Below, one piece after another: positions 17,876 to 26,248 of a stretch of DNA of 64,000 nt. A model generated the notes under the pieces. The model was given only the letters and a program-made list of their open reading frames with translations. It did no database searches and was not told the origin of the DNA. Both the position numbers and the translations under genes were made by a program. Origin of the DNA: Oerskovia sp042887685 (GTDB taxonomy: Bacteria > Actinomycetota > Actinomycetes > Actinomycetales > Cellulomonadaceae); the NCBI RefSeq assembly GCF_042887685.1, contig NZ_JBHVOS010000025.1, positions 1 to 64,000 on the forward strand. The letters are read 5' to 3'. Positions within the stretch are counted from its first letter, which is position 1. The number at the start of each line of letters is the position of its first letter.

Positions 17876-17975
17876 CAGACGGGTGCTTCGGTCCGAGACG
17901 GGTCTCCCGCCACGGTCCGAACCACCCGCCACGGTCCGCAGCACCCGTCTCGGTCCGAGCCACCCGTCTCGCGGA
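17876..17975. repeat. Mosaic inverted-repeat element after rsmD
   Basis: About 100 bp built from short blocks (ACGGGTG, GAGACGGGT, CCACGGTCCG and complements), with CGGTCCG four times. Arms near 17878-17903 and 17943-17970 are imperfect inverted copies. It lies between convergent rsmD and a GNAT gene and may act as terminator. Confidence 0.7.
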
Positions 17976-17984
17976 CGGACGGGC

Positions 17985-18872
17985 TCAGCCCGCAGCGGGC
18001 GCCCGCAGCGAGGACCCGTCGAGCAGCCCGACGGGCACCCGGTCCAGCTCGTCGACCCCGAGCAGCGCGACCCTGTCGCCCGACAAGGCGTCGAGCAGGG
18101 CGCGGGTCGGGGCGTCGTCGGCCAGGGACCCCTCGCTGCCCTCGAAGTACTCCCGCAGGAACGTGCGCAGCGGCGCGGCAGGGACGCTCGTCGCCTCCGG
18201 GGCCTCGGTCGCGAGGGTCATGAGCAGCAGGGCCGGGACCCGCTCGGCCCCGGGCTCGTTGCCCGGCTGGAAGTACGGCACCGCGAGCACGCGTCCGCCG
18301 TGGCGGGCGTAGAACCGCAGCCGTGCCTCGGGGTCGCCGTGCGCCTCGCTCGCGGCATGGAAGCGCGGGTGCTCGACCTCTCCGAGCACCATGACCGGAC
18401 GCAGGTTCGTCAGCCACGCGGAGACCGCTGCCCCGAGCAGCGCGGCGCCGATGCCACCTCCGCGGCGTCCCGGGGCGATCGCCAGGTACTGCACCAGCAG
18501 GACGCGTGCCTCGGCCGACCAGGACCCGACGACGCCCGCCACCACGCGGCCGGTCGGCTCCGAGCCGGTCGCGCCCGGCACGGTGCTCACCCCGTCGGGC
18601 CCGCCAGGCCCGGCGCCCACCCCGTCAGACCCGGTGCCCGCCCCGCCCGGCCCCGAGCCCACCGCGGCCGGAGCGGCTGGGGGAGCGGCGCCGTCGGGCA
18701 CCTCGACGACGCCCAACGACTCCAGGTGACCTGCCGCGTGGTCGGCGAGGAACGAGTCGAGCGAGACGAGCTCGGCAGGCGGGAACGACGGGCTGAGCAC
18801 GTCCCGGTAGAGCTGCGTGAGCTGCTCGACGGAGCGCAGGGGGACGACGACAGGGCTGGACGCGGGAGGCAT
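17985..18872 (-). CDS. GNAT family N-acetyltransferase
   Basis: 295-aa predicted acetyltransferase. The acetyl-CoA loop motif is IAPGRRGGGIGAALLGAA near residue 150, followed by LGEVEHPRFH and RLRFYARHGGRVL. A Gly/Pro/Ser/Thr-rich insertion of ~50 residues (~75-125) interrupts the domain. Such linkers are common in high-GC genes. Start ATG 18872 fits the folded N-terminus. The substrate is unknown. It separates rsmD from coaD and reads against them, so it may be a later insertion into the conserved block. Confidence 0.82.
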   Translation of the reverse strand: MPPASSPVVVPLRSVEQLTQLYRDVLSPSFPPAELVSLDSFLADHAAGHLESLGVVEVPDGAAPPAAPAAVGSGPGGAGTGSDGVGAGPGGPDGVSTVPGATGSEPTGRVVAGVVGSWSAEARVLLVQYLAIAPGRRGGGIGAALLGAAVSAWLTNLRPVMVLGEVEHPRFHAASEAHGDPEARLRFYARHGGRVLAVPYFQPGNEPGAERVPALLLMTLATEAPEATSVPAAPLRTFLREYFEGSEGSLADDAPTRALLDALSGDRVALLGVDELDRVPVGLLDGSSLRAPAAG

Positions 18873-19056
18873 GGCCCCATCCTGCCGCGCCCGTGGCTCC
18901 CGCGCAGGACGGTCGAGCGGGGCCCGGTCGGGCCGTCGTCCCGGCCAGGCACCGGCCCGGCGCCGGCCCGACACCGGCCCGGCATCGGCCCCCCGCAGGT
19001 TGCCCGAGCGCCCTGACCTGCCCGGATTCCCGGCGGGCGTGTACTACCGTGGCGAG

Positions 19057-19614
19057 GTGACCATCGCCGTCTGCCCGGGGTCGTTCGACCCCCTCACCCT
19101 CGGCCACCTCGACATCGTCCGCCGAGCGCGGTCGCTGTTCGACGAGGTGGTCCTGGGGGTCGCCCGCAACTCCTCCAAGTCCGCTCTGCTGAGCGCCGAG
19201 CAGCGTGTCGAGATCGCTCGCGCGGCGCTCGCCGTGAGCCCGGGTCTCGAGGACGTCCGTGTCGAGATCGTGCCCGGTCTCCTCGTGGACTTCTGCCGCG
19301 ACGTCGGCGCGGTGGCCGTCGTCAAGGGGCTGCGGGGCGGTGCGGACTTCGACGCCGAGCTGCCCATGGCCCTCATGAACCGCCACCTCGTGGGCGTCGA
19401 GACGGTGTTCGTCCCGGGCGACCCCGCCCTCGCCCACATCGCGTCCTCGCTCGTGAAGGACGTGGCCCGCTTCGGCGGTCCGGTCGACGACCTGGTGCCC
19501 GCGGGCGTCGGCGACCTCGTGCGCCAGGCGCTCGCGGACCGCGCCGCCCGTGCGGCCCGTGCCGACGGACCGGCGCAGCAGGGCACCCCCACCACGGAAG
19601 GAACAGGCCGATGA
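19057..19614 (+). CDS. coaD: Phosphopantetheine adenylyltransferase
   Basis: Penultimate step of coenzyme A synthesis: 4'-phosphopantetheine plus ATP gives dephospho-CoA. The N-terminus IAVCPGSFDPLTLGHLDIV holds the HxGH-type nucleotidyltransferase site (TLGH). KGLRGGADFDAELPMALMN and SSLVKDVARFGG follow, all family hallmarks. It has 185 aa with a short Ala-rich tail. GTG 19057 has TACCGT (19045-19050) 6 nt upstream. The stop overlaps the next gene by 4 bp. Confidence 0.95.
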   Translation: MTIAVCPGSFDPLTLGHLDIVRRARSLFDEVVLGVARNSSKSALLSAEQRVEIARAALAVSPGLEDVRVEIVPGLLVDFCRDVGAVAVVKGLRGGADFDAELPMALMNRHLVGVETVFVPGDPALAHIASSLVKDVARFGGPVDDLVPAGVGDLVRQALADRAARAARADGPAQQGTPTTEGTGR

Positions 19615-20135
19615 ACGACCACCCTCTCGGGCAGACCGAGGACGAGGCGCAGACCGAGGCCGGTCTCCACGTGATCCTCGACGACCTGGCTCTCCTCGTC
19701 GAGAACGCGCGGGCGATGCCCATGTCGTCCTCGGTCCTCGTGCACAAGGCCGACGCCCTGGCCCTCGTCGACGAGATGCGCCAGGCGCTGCCCGAGCAGC
19801 TCGCGCACGCGGACGAGGTCCTGGCCGAGGCCGACGCCGTCCTGGCGGACGCGAACAGGCAGGCCGAGGACATCCTCAACACGGCGCGCGCCCGGGCGAT
19901 CGAGCTCGTCCAGAAGGAGCAGGTCGCGGTCCAGGCCGAGTCCCGCGCCCGGGCGATCGTCGAGGAGGCCGAGCGGACCGCCGCGGAGCTGCGCGTCGAC
20001 GCAGACGACTACTGCGACCGTCGCCTCGCGGAGTTCGAGGTGGACCTCGGCAAGATCATGGCGCAGGTGCACGCGGGGCGCGCCAAGCTCGCGCAGCGGA
20101 TCGGGGACTACCAGGGGCAGGCGGACGGCGTCTGA
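19611..20135 (+). CDS. SepIVA-like coiled-coil septation protein
   Basis: 174-aa coiled-coil protein. From residue ~20 to the end it is mostly charged helix with Ala/Glu heptads, including LADANRQAEDILNTARARA and ARAIVEEAERTAAELR. The position between coaD and the DUF177-rpmF-rnc-mutM block is that of mycobacterial SepIVA, a septation protein. Assignment rests on this position plus the DivIVA-like helices. It overlaps coaD by 4 bp. It could also be described as an ATP-synthase-b-like coiled coil. Confidence 0.75.
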   Translation: MNDHPLGQTEDEAQTEAGLHVILDDLALLVENARAMPMSSSVLVHKADALALVDEMRQALPEQLAHADEVLAEADAVLADANRQAEDILNTARARAIELVQKEQVAVQAESRARAIVEEAERTAAELRVDADDYCDRRLAEFEVDLGKIMAQVHAGRAKLAQRIGDYQGQADGV

Positions 20136-20163
20136 CCGGCCGGAACCCGGGCAGCTCGCGAGG

Positions 20164-20193
20164 TTCGACGGCAGTTCCGTGATGCCGTAAGAT
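20164..20193 (+). promoter_or_regulatory. Promoter of the DUF177-rpmF-rnc-mutM operon
   Basis: TTCGAC (20164-20169), 18-bp spacer, then TAAGAT (20188-20193). Transcription would start near 20200, giving a 5' leader of ~90-130 nt, unlike the leaderless genes nearby. Confidence 0.55.
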
Positions 20194-20292
20194 AGTCCGT
20201 TGGTCCTGCCTGTCATCGGCTGGGACCGAGGACGCTCGTCCATCCCCCGAGTTCTCGCGGGACGGACGTGTGCGCTGTGACCTTGAACACTG

Positions 20293-20907
20293 GTGGCCCG
20301 CTGGGGTCGCCGAAACCCTGTGGAGGAACCCATCACTCTCGACTCGCGCTCGCCTCTTGTGCTCGACACGTACGAGCTCGGTCGGCGTCCCGGATCGATG
20401 CGTGAGGTGACTCGCTCGGTCAAGGCCCCGGCCGACCTCGGAACCGTCGTGATCGGCATCCCTGAAGGCACCGACCTCGAGCTGGACGTCCGGCTCGAGT
20501 CGGTGATGGACGGTGTGCTGGTGACGGGGACTGCTCAGGCCCAGGCGGTCGGGGAATGCGTGCGGTGCTTGGAACCGGTGACGGCTGACGTCGTCGCGGA
20601 CATCCAGGAGCTGTTCGTGTATCCCGAGCGTGCGAAGGCCGCGGCAGAGTCCGGTGACGACGAGGACGAGGTGTACGAGCTCGAGGGCGACCTGATCGAT
20701 CTCGAGCCCGCGCTTCGGGATTCCGTCGTCACTGCACTACCATTCAGACCGTTGTGTCAGCCCGATTGCCAGGGCCTGTGCTCCGAGTGCGGAGCACGTC
20801 TGGCAGAGGATCCTGATCACTCGCACGACATTGTCGATCCCCGGTGGTCGGCACTACAGAGCATGCTCGAGGATCCGAGCGTGTCCGACGAGACGAAAGA
20901 GAGCTAG
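20293..20907 (+). CDS. DUF177 / YceD family protein
   Basis: Homologue of YceD-type proteins encoded before rpmF and thought to be linked to 23S rRNA or ribosome accumulation. The conserved core LVLDTYELGRRPGSM is near the N-terminus. A Cys cluster CVRC in the middle and CQPDCQGLCSECG near the C-terminus suggest a zinc site. The start is unclear. GTG 20293 has no ribosome site. An excellent GGAGGA (20322-20327) points instead to an in-frame ATC at 20332, giving a protein that starts at TLDSRSPLVLD. rpmF follows with a 2-nt gap. Confidence 0.85.
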   Translation: MARWGRRNPVEEPITLDSRSPLVLDTYELGRRPGSMREVTRSVKAPADLGTVVIGIPEGTDLELDVRLESVMDGVLVTGTAQAQAVGECVRCLEPVTADVVADIQELFVYPERAKAAAESGDDEDEVYELEGDLIDLEPALRDSVVTALPFRPLCQPDCQGLCSECGARLAEDPDHSHDIVDPRWSALQSMLEDPSVSDETKES

Positions 20908-20909
20908 CC

Positions 20910-21104
20910 GTGGCTGTTCCGAAGCGCAAGATGTCGCGCAGCAACACCCGTGCGCGTCGTTCGCAGTGGAAGACCACCGCCGCGAACCTCACGACCTGCC
21001 CGCAGTGCAAGGGCGACAAGCTGTCGCACGCTGCGTGCCCGACCTGCGGCACCTACAAGAGCCGTCAGTACGTCGAGGCGCTGCGCACCGAGCACGCAGG
21101 CTGA
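20910..21104 (+). CDS. rpmF: 50S ribosomal protein L32
   Basis: 64-aa large-subunit protein. It begins MAVPKRKMSRSNTRARRSQW, the family signature, and has the zinc-binding pair CPQC and CPTC. The GTG start at 20910 is 2 nt after the DUF177 stop, so the two are co-translated. The rnc start lies 5 nt downstream. Both L28 and L32 here are zinc-type. Confidence 0.97.
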   Translation: MAVPKRKMSRSNTRARRSQWKTTAANLTTCPQCKGDKLSHAACPTCGTYKSRQYVEALRTEHAG

Positions 21105-21109
21105 ATAGC

Positions 21110-21874
21110 GTGACGCCGGACGCCCCCGCGGCCGCCGGTCTTCTCGAGAGGCTCGGGATCCACCTGGATCCCGAGCTTCTCGTGCTTGCACTGACGCACC
21201 GTTCCTTCGCGCACGAGCACGGCGGGATCCCGACCAACGAGCGCCTCGAGTTCCTCGGCGACGCGGTCCTGGGCCTGGTCGTGACCGAGGCGCTGTACCG
21301 CCGCCACCCCGACCTCCCCGAGGGCGAGCTCGCCAAGATGCGCGCCGCCACCGTCTCGCAGAAGTCCCTCGCCGCGATCGCGCGCACCCTGGGGCTCGGC
21401 GGGTACATCCTGCTCGGCAAGGGCGAGGTGCGCACGCGCGGCAACGACAAGGACTCGATCCTGTCGGACACCGTCGAGGCCCTCATCGGTGCGACCTACC
21501 TCAGCCACGGTCTCGAGGTCGCCCGCGACCTGGTGCACCGTCTCGTGGACCCGACGCTCGCCGTCGCCGCGGACCTGGGTGCGGGACTTGACTGGAAGAC
21601 CTCGCTCCAGGAGGCGGCCGCCGCACGGAACCTCGGCGCCCCCGCGTACGCGAGCCAGGGCGACGGGCCCGACCACGCACGCACGTTCACGTCCGAGGTC
21701 TCGCTCGACGGCGTCGTCTACGGGACCGGCAACGGTTCGGCCAAGAAGTACGCCGAGCAGGACGCCGCCGAGATGGCCTACCGGGCGATCGTCGAGCTGC
21801 CGCTGCCCGCTGCGGCCGCGCCGGCCGCCTCTCCGGGCGAGCCGGCCGACGGGGCGCACGGGACCGTTGCCTGA
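21110..21874 (+). CDS. rnc: Ribonuclease III
   Basis: Double-strand-specific endoribonuclease that matures rRNA and some mRNAs, 254 aa. The RNase III signature NERLEFLGDAVLGLVVT lies near residues 44-60, and the second catalytic acidic patch is in SDTVEALIGATY. The C-terminal dsRNA-binding domain (DWKTSLQEAAA to KKYAEQDAAEMA) is followed by a Pro/Ala tail. It starts with GTG 5 nt after rpmF and overlaps mutM by 8 bp. Confidence 0.96.
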   Translation: MTPDAPAAAGLLERLGIHLDPELLVLALTHRSFAHEHGGIPTNERLEFLGDAVLGLVVTEALYRRHPDLPEGELAKMRAATVSQKSLAAIARTLGLGGYILLGKGEVRTRGNDKDSILSDTVEALIGATYLSHGLEVARDLVHRLVDPTLAVAADLGAGLDWKTSLQEAAAARNLGAPAYASQGDGPDHARTFTSEVSLDGVVYGTGNGSAKKYAEQDAAEMAYRAIVELPLPAAAAPAASPGEPADGAHGTVA

Positions 21875-22850
21875 GCTCCCCGAGGTCGAGACCGTCCGCG
21901 ACGGCCTCGCCCGTCACGTCACGGGCCGGGTCGTCACGGGCGTCGAGGTCCTGCGCGACTACTCGGTCCGCCGTCACGAGGGCGGCCCCGAGAGCTTCCG
22001 CGGCCAGCTCGTCGGCCAGCAGGTGGGCGCCGCGGTCCGCCGCGGCAAGTACCTGTGGCTCCTGCTGTCGCAGCCACCTGCCGCCGTCCCGGGTCGCAGC
22101 CCCCTGCCCGACGGCGCAGCGCCCGCAGGCGCGCACGTCACCGCGCTCATGGCGCACCTGGGCATGAGCGGCCAGCTCCTGGTCCGCTCGGGCGCCGCCG
22201 CGGTCGACAAGGTGCCGCACCTGCGCGTCCGGCTCGAGCTGTCCGCGCTCGCCGGCGAGCCCGGGACGCCGCGGACCCTCGACTTCGTGGACCAGCGCAC
22301 GTTCGGGCACCTGTCGGTCACGGACCTCGCACCCACCCCCGACGGCGGCCCCGGTGGCTGGGGCTCGGACCTCACGGAGATCCCCGAGCCTGCCGCCCAC
22401 ATCGCCCGCGACCTGCTCGACCCCGCGCTGCGGCGCGACGACCTCGCGAAGGCGGTCCGTCGTCGTCGGACGGGCATCAAGCGAGCCCTGCTCGACCAGC
22501 GCCTCGTGTCCGGCGTGGGCAACATCTACGCCGACGAGGCGCTGTGGCGCGCCGGCCTCCACTACGCGCGCCCCACCGACACCCTGCGCCTGGCCGAGGC
22601 GCACCGCGTGCTCGACGCCGCCGAGGAGGTCATGCGAGAAGCCCTCGCCCAGGGCGGTACCAGCTTCGACGAGCTGTACGTCAACGTCAACGGCCAGTCC
22701 GGGTACTTCTCGCGCTCGCTCGCGGTGTACGGCCGCGAGGGCGAGGAGTGCACGCGCTGCGGGGCGCTCGTGCGGCGCGACGAGTTCATGAACCGGTCGT
22801 CGTACACGTGCCCCGTCTGCCAGAAGGTGCCGCGGAACGCTCGCTGGTAG
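21867..22850 (+). CDS. mutM: Formamidopyrimidine-DNA glycosylase
   Basis: Base-excision glycosylase/AP-lyase for oxidised purines such as 8-oxoguanine, 327 aa. The TTG start at 21867 gives the required N-terminus (M)PELPEVE, where Pro2 is the nucleophile after Met removal and Glu3 is catalytic. It also has LMAHLGMSGQL, the NIYADEALW motif and a C-terminal zinc finger (CTRCG then CPVC). The start overlaps the rnc stop. A small hairpin follows the stop. Confidence 0.96.
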   Translation: MPELPEVETVRDGLARHVTGRVVTGVEVLRDYSVRRHEGGPESFRGQLVGQQVGAAVRRGKYLWLLLSQPPAAVPGRSPLPDGAAPAGAHVTALMAHLGMSGQLLVRSGAAAVDKVPHLRVRLELSALAGEPGTPRTLDFVDQRTFGHLSVTDLAPTPDGGPGGWGSDLTEIPEPAAHIARDLLDPALRRDDLAKAVRRRRTGIKRALLDQRLVSGVGNIYADEALWRAGLHYARPTDTLRLAEAHRVLDAAEEVMREALAQGGTSFDELYVNVNGQSGYFSRSLAVYGREGEECTRCGALVRRDEFMNRSSYTCPVCQKVPRNARW

Positions 22851-22869
22851 GCGCCCGTGCGGCGGGCGC
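22851..22869. terminator. Short hairpin between convergent mutM and dehydrogenase genes
   Basis: 7-bp arms (22851-22857, 22863-22869) with a 5-nt loop fill the whole 19-bp gap between the two stop codons. Confidence 0.6.
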
Positions 22870-23910
22870 TCAGCCGCGCGGGACCACGTTGCGCAGCGGA
22901 CGACCCGCGCGCAGGTTCGCCAGGTTCTCCCGGACCAACGCCGACGCTCCCTGCGGGCGCCCGCCCGCGACGTGCGGCGTGACGATCGTGCGCGGGGCGT
23001 CCCAGAGCGGGGAGCCGGGCGGGAGCGGCTCGGTCTCCGTCACGTCCAGGGCTGCTCCTCCCAGCCGGCCCTCGCGCAGCGCGGCGACCAGGGCGCCCTC
23101 GTCGACCGTGGCACCCCGGCCCACGTTGACGAACACCGCGTGGTCCGGGAGCGCGTCGATGAGTGCGGCGTCGAACGCGTGGCGGGTGGCCGGGACGGCA
23201 GGCAGCAGCGAGACCAGGACGTCGGTCGTCGCCAGGACGCGTGGCAGGTCCTCGTCGGTCACGACGGGGAAGCCGTGCCGTTCGCCCGCCGAGCTCGCGA
23301 CTCCCGTGACGTGCGCCCCCAGCGCCGCGTAGAGAGGTGCGAGCGCGGCCGCGATCGACCCGAAGCCCCAGATCGTGACGCGCGCGCCGTGCAGCGTGAA
23401 GCGCCCGCCCGTCGCCGGGTCGGCCTGCTCGTCGACCATCGCGGAGTCCCAGCGGCGCTCGCGCTGAGCGGCCCCCAGGCGGTCCAGACGACGGACCGCG
23501 GCCAGCGTGAGGGCGAGGGCGTGCTCGGCCACGGGACCGTCGTGCAGCGACCGGCCGTTCGTCACGACCACCTCGGGCGCGAAGCCCGCCGCGAGGATCG
23601 CGTCCGGACCGGCGGCGAGCGTCTGCACCCAGCGGAGCCGGGGGAGGTGGGCTGCGGCGTCGGCGAGGTTCTCGGGCGAGTTGGCCCACGCGACGAGGAC
23701 CTCGGCGTCGCGGTGCTCCGCGGGCAGGGGAGCGGCGGCGTCGTACCCGACGACCTCGACCGGAGCCTCCCGGTCGTCCCGGCCCGGTGAGGCGTCGCCG
23801 GTCGAGCCGTCGTCCGTCGAGACGTCGCCCGGTGAGGTGTCCCGGTCCGCCGGGGCCGTGGGGCCCGGGGTGAGGTCGAGGGCGATCGTGCCGGGGACGA
23901 GGATCTTCAC
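22870..23910 (-). CDS. D-2-hydroxyacid dehydrogenase
   Basis: NAD-dependent dehydrogenase of the D-isomer family, 346 aa. The Rossmann motif WGFGSIAAALA lies near residue 180. The catalytic residues sit in the usual order: Arg in VNVGRGATVDEG, Glu in DVTETEPLP, His in TPHVAGG. The N-terminal substrate domain carries an Asp/Ser/Gly-rich insertion (~residues 15-55) that looks disordered. The GTG start is at 23910. The substrate is unknown (phosphoglycerate, glyoxylate and others are possible). Confidence 0.87.
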   Translation of the reverse strand: MKILVPGTIALDLTPGPTAPADRDTSPGDVSTDDGSTGDASPGRDDREAPVEVVGYDAAAPLPAEHRDAEVLVAWANSPENLADAAAHLPRLRWVQTLAAGPDAILAAGFAPEVVVTNGRSLHDGPVAEHALALTLAAVRRLDRLGAAQRERRWDSAMVDEQADPATGGRFTLHGARVTIWGFGSIAAALAPLYAALGAHVTGVASSAGERHGFPVVTDEDLPRVLATTDVLVSLLPAVPATRHAFDAALIDALPDHAVFVNVGRGATVDEGALVAALREGRLGGAALDVTETEPLPPGSPLWDAPRTIVTPHVAGGRPQGASALVRENLANLRAGRPLRNVVPRG

Positions 23911-24192
23911 GCGTGGCTCCAGACGAGGGGGACGGTGCGACGGCCGACGAGGTGCCGCCGGGCGGCCGCCGAGCGGACTGCCGGTGCAGTCCCGACGCGC
24001 GCCCGACGCGGCCGACACGCCGACGCTACCAGCGCCGACGGGCCTGCCTGCCGGGCCGAGCGACGGCCAACGGGGCTTCTCACGTTCCGGGAGCGCAAAC
24101 CGGCGCCTGGCGATATGTTCGCAACGTCTGGCACGTCCCAGAAGCTCACGGCGACCCGCCCGTCCAGGGGGTCTTGGCGGCACGGAGGAACG

Positions 24193-25746
24193 ATGACCTC
24201 ATCCACAGCGGAGTCGGGCGAGGCGGGGGCGACCTCGGCGGCAGCGACGGGAACCCGCGGGGCACCGCCGACGCGTGAGGAGATGCGCGCGGCGATCACG
24301 GCCAGGACTCCCAAGAACTACATCACCTGGCTCATGCTCGCGTTCATGATCACGTCGTCGGTCGCGAGCCTGCGTGCCGCGCCGACCATGGCGGTCTACG
24401 GGCTGGCGGCGGTGTTCCTGTACATCGTCCCCGCGCTCGTGTTCCTGCTGCCGACGTCGCTCGTCTCGGCCGAGCTCGCGTCCGGCTGGTCCGGCGGCGT
24501 GTACCGCTGGGTCGCGGACGGCATCTCGAAGCCCGCGGGCTTCCTCGCGATCTGGTGCCAGTTCGCGATGACGATCTTCTACTACCCGAGCCTGCTCGGG
24601 TACGTGGCGAGCACCTTCGCGTACGTCATCAACCCGTCGCTCGCGAGCAACGGGGTCTACGTCGCGATCGTCATCGTGGTGCTGTTCTGGACCGGGGTCT
24701 GGGTGTCGTCGCAGGGCACCAAGGCCGTGGCGGGACTGTCGAGCTTCGGGCTCATCATCGGGACGCTCGTGCCGGGTGCGCTGCTCGTCGTCCTCGGGCT
24801 CGTGTTCCTCGGGCAGGGCAACACCTCGGCCGCCCCCATGGACGCCTCGCACCTGCTGCCGCAGTGGACGGGCATCGCGTCCCTCGTGCTCATCGTCAAC
24901 AACTTCCTGTCGTACGCGGGCATGGAGATGAACGCGGTGCACGTGACGAGCCTGCGCAAGCCGGCGAAGGAGTTCCCGCGCTCGATGTTCCTCGCGATCG
25001 GCCTGGTGCTGGTGATCTTCATCCTCCCGGCGCTCGCGATCAGCTGGGTCATCCCGGCCGACCAGCTCAGCCTCACGGCGGGCGTCATGCAGGCCTTCGA
25101 CGCGTTCTTCGCGAACTTCGGCGTGAGCTGGTTGACGCCGATCCTGGGTCTCATGCTCATCGCGGCGTCGCTCGGCGGCATGCTGACGTGGCTCGCCGGC
25201 CCCTCGAAGGGTCTGCTGACGGTCGCGCGTGAGGAGGGCTACCTGCCGCCCTTCCTGCAGAAGCTGAACAAGCACGGCGTCCAGCAGAACATCCTGGTCT
25301 CGCAGGGCCTCGTGACCACCGTGATCGCCCTGCTGTACGCGTTCATCCCGGACGTGTCGAGCTCGTACTGGATCCTGTCGGTCATCACGACGCAGGTGTA
25401 CCTGATCATGTACCTGCTGCTGTTCGTCGCGGCGGTCCGGCTGCGACGGAACAAGCCCGACCACCCGCGCGGGTACCGTGCACCGGCGCTCACGCTGCTG
25501 TGCACCGTCGGCTTCCTGGCCTCGGTCGCAGCGATGATCATCGGCTTCGTGCCGCCCGCACAGTTCTCGAGCGGCAGCCCCGGGGTCTACCTGCTGATCG
25601 TGGGCGGCGGTCTCGGGGTCGTCGGGATCCTGGTGCCCGCGCTCTTCTACTTCCTGCGCAAGCCGGGGTGGAAGAACCCGGACAACGTCGGAGGGCCGGA
25701 GGAACCGCTCGTCGACGCCCCCGCCGACGGACCGAAGGAGGCGTGA
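24193..25746 (+). CDS. APC-superfamily amino-acid transporter (glutamate/GABA antiporter-like)
   Basis: Integral membrane transporter of 517 aa with about 12 helices. After a ~30-residue soluble N-terminus the sequence runs PKNYITWLMLAFMITSSVASL, then LASGWSGGVYRWV and a WCQFAMTIFYYP segment, reminiscent of the glutamate:GABA antiporter branch of the APC superfamily. It starts at ATG 24193 with GGAGGA. It heads a three-gene operon with a small membrane protein and an M20 dipeptidase, which suggests uptake or exchange of peptide-derived amino acids. The 282-bp upstream region shows no clear riboswitch. Confidence 0.87.
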   Translation: MTSSTAESGEAGATSAAATGTRGAPPTREEMRAAITARTPKNYITWLMLAFMITSSVASLRAAPTMAVYGLAAVFLYIVPALVFLLPTSLVSAELASGWSGGVYRWVADGISKPAGFLAIWCQFAMTIFYYPSLLGYVASTFAYVINPSLASNGVYVAIVIVVLFWTGVWVSSQGTKAVAGLSSFGLIIGTLVPGALLVVLGLVFLGQGNTSAAPMDASHLLPQWTGIASLVLIVNNFLSYAGMEMNAVHVTSLRKPAKEFPRSMFLAIGLVLVIFILPALAISWVIPADQLSLTAGVMQAFDAFFANFGVSWLTPILGLMLIAASLGGMLTWLAGPSKGLLTVAREEGYLPPFLQKLNKHGVQQNILVSQGLVTTVIALLYAFIPDVSSSYWILSVITTQVYLIMYLLLFVAAVRLRRNKPDHPRGYRAPALTLLCTVGFLASVAAMIIGFVPPAQFSSGSPGVYLLIVGGGLGVVGILVPALFYFLRKPGWKNPDNVGGPEEPLVDAPADGPKEA

Positions 25747-25747
25747 C

Positions 25748-26248
25748 ATGACCACGACGTCCACTGCCGAGGGCCCCGACGGTCTGCCGCAGCACGAGGA
25801 CGAGCCGGGCGACCCGCGCCGGTGGATCCTCTACACCGCGGCAGCGCTGCTCGCGGTCGCGGTGGGTGTCCTCATGGCGGTCCTGTACAACAACTACCAC
25901 GCCGCGCAGGACCGCGAGCTCGCCGAGCAGCGGGCCTCCGAGCTGCACGCCAAGTTCGAGGCGATCGGCATCACGGCGTTCGACGAGGACCAGATCGTCG
26001 CGGTGCTGGGTGCCGACGGCGGCGGGTTCTGCACCGACCCGGCGGCGCTGGTCAAGGCGACCGCGAACCTCGGGTCGACGAACGGGGCCACCGGTCCGGG
26101 CAGCAGGCCGTCGCTCGTCGACGAGCGACGGCTCCAGGGGGACCGCTTCGTGATCGAGGTCTACTGCCCCGAGCAGCTCGACGACTTCGACGCCTACGTC
26201 GACTCCCTCAACCTCGACGAGAACACGACCACCCAGGAGGACTCGTGA
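25748..26248 (+). CDS. Small single-pass membrane protein of transporter/dipeptidase operon
   Basis: 166 aa, not recognised as a named family. A ~27-residue acidic N-terminus is followed by one membrane helix (ILYTAAALLAVAVGVLMAVL, ~30-50) and a ~115-residue soluble domain with two Cys (GGGFCTDP and EVYCPEQL) that could pair outside the cell. It lies 1 nt after the transporter stop and overlaps the dipeptidase start, so it belongs to the same operon. It may be a transporter accessory subunit, which is inference from position only. Confidence 0.75.
   Translation: MTTTSTAEGPDGLPQHEDEPGDPRRWILYTAAALLAVAVGVLMAVLYNNYHAAQDRELAEQRASELHAKFEAIGITAFDEDQIVAVLGADGGGFCTDPAALVKATANLGSTNGATGPGSRPSLVDERRLQGDRFVIEVYCPEQLDDFDAYVDSLNLDENTTTQEDS

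Noticed and set aside
23940..24010. Cobalamin- or other riboswitch-like GGTGCAGTCCC segment upstream of the amino-acid transporter
   Set aside because: The rest of any known riboswitch core is missing.
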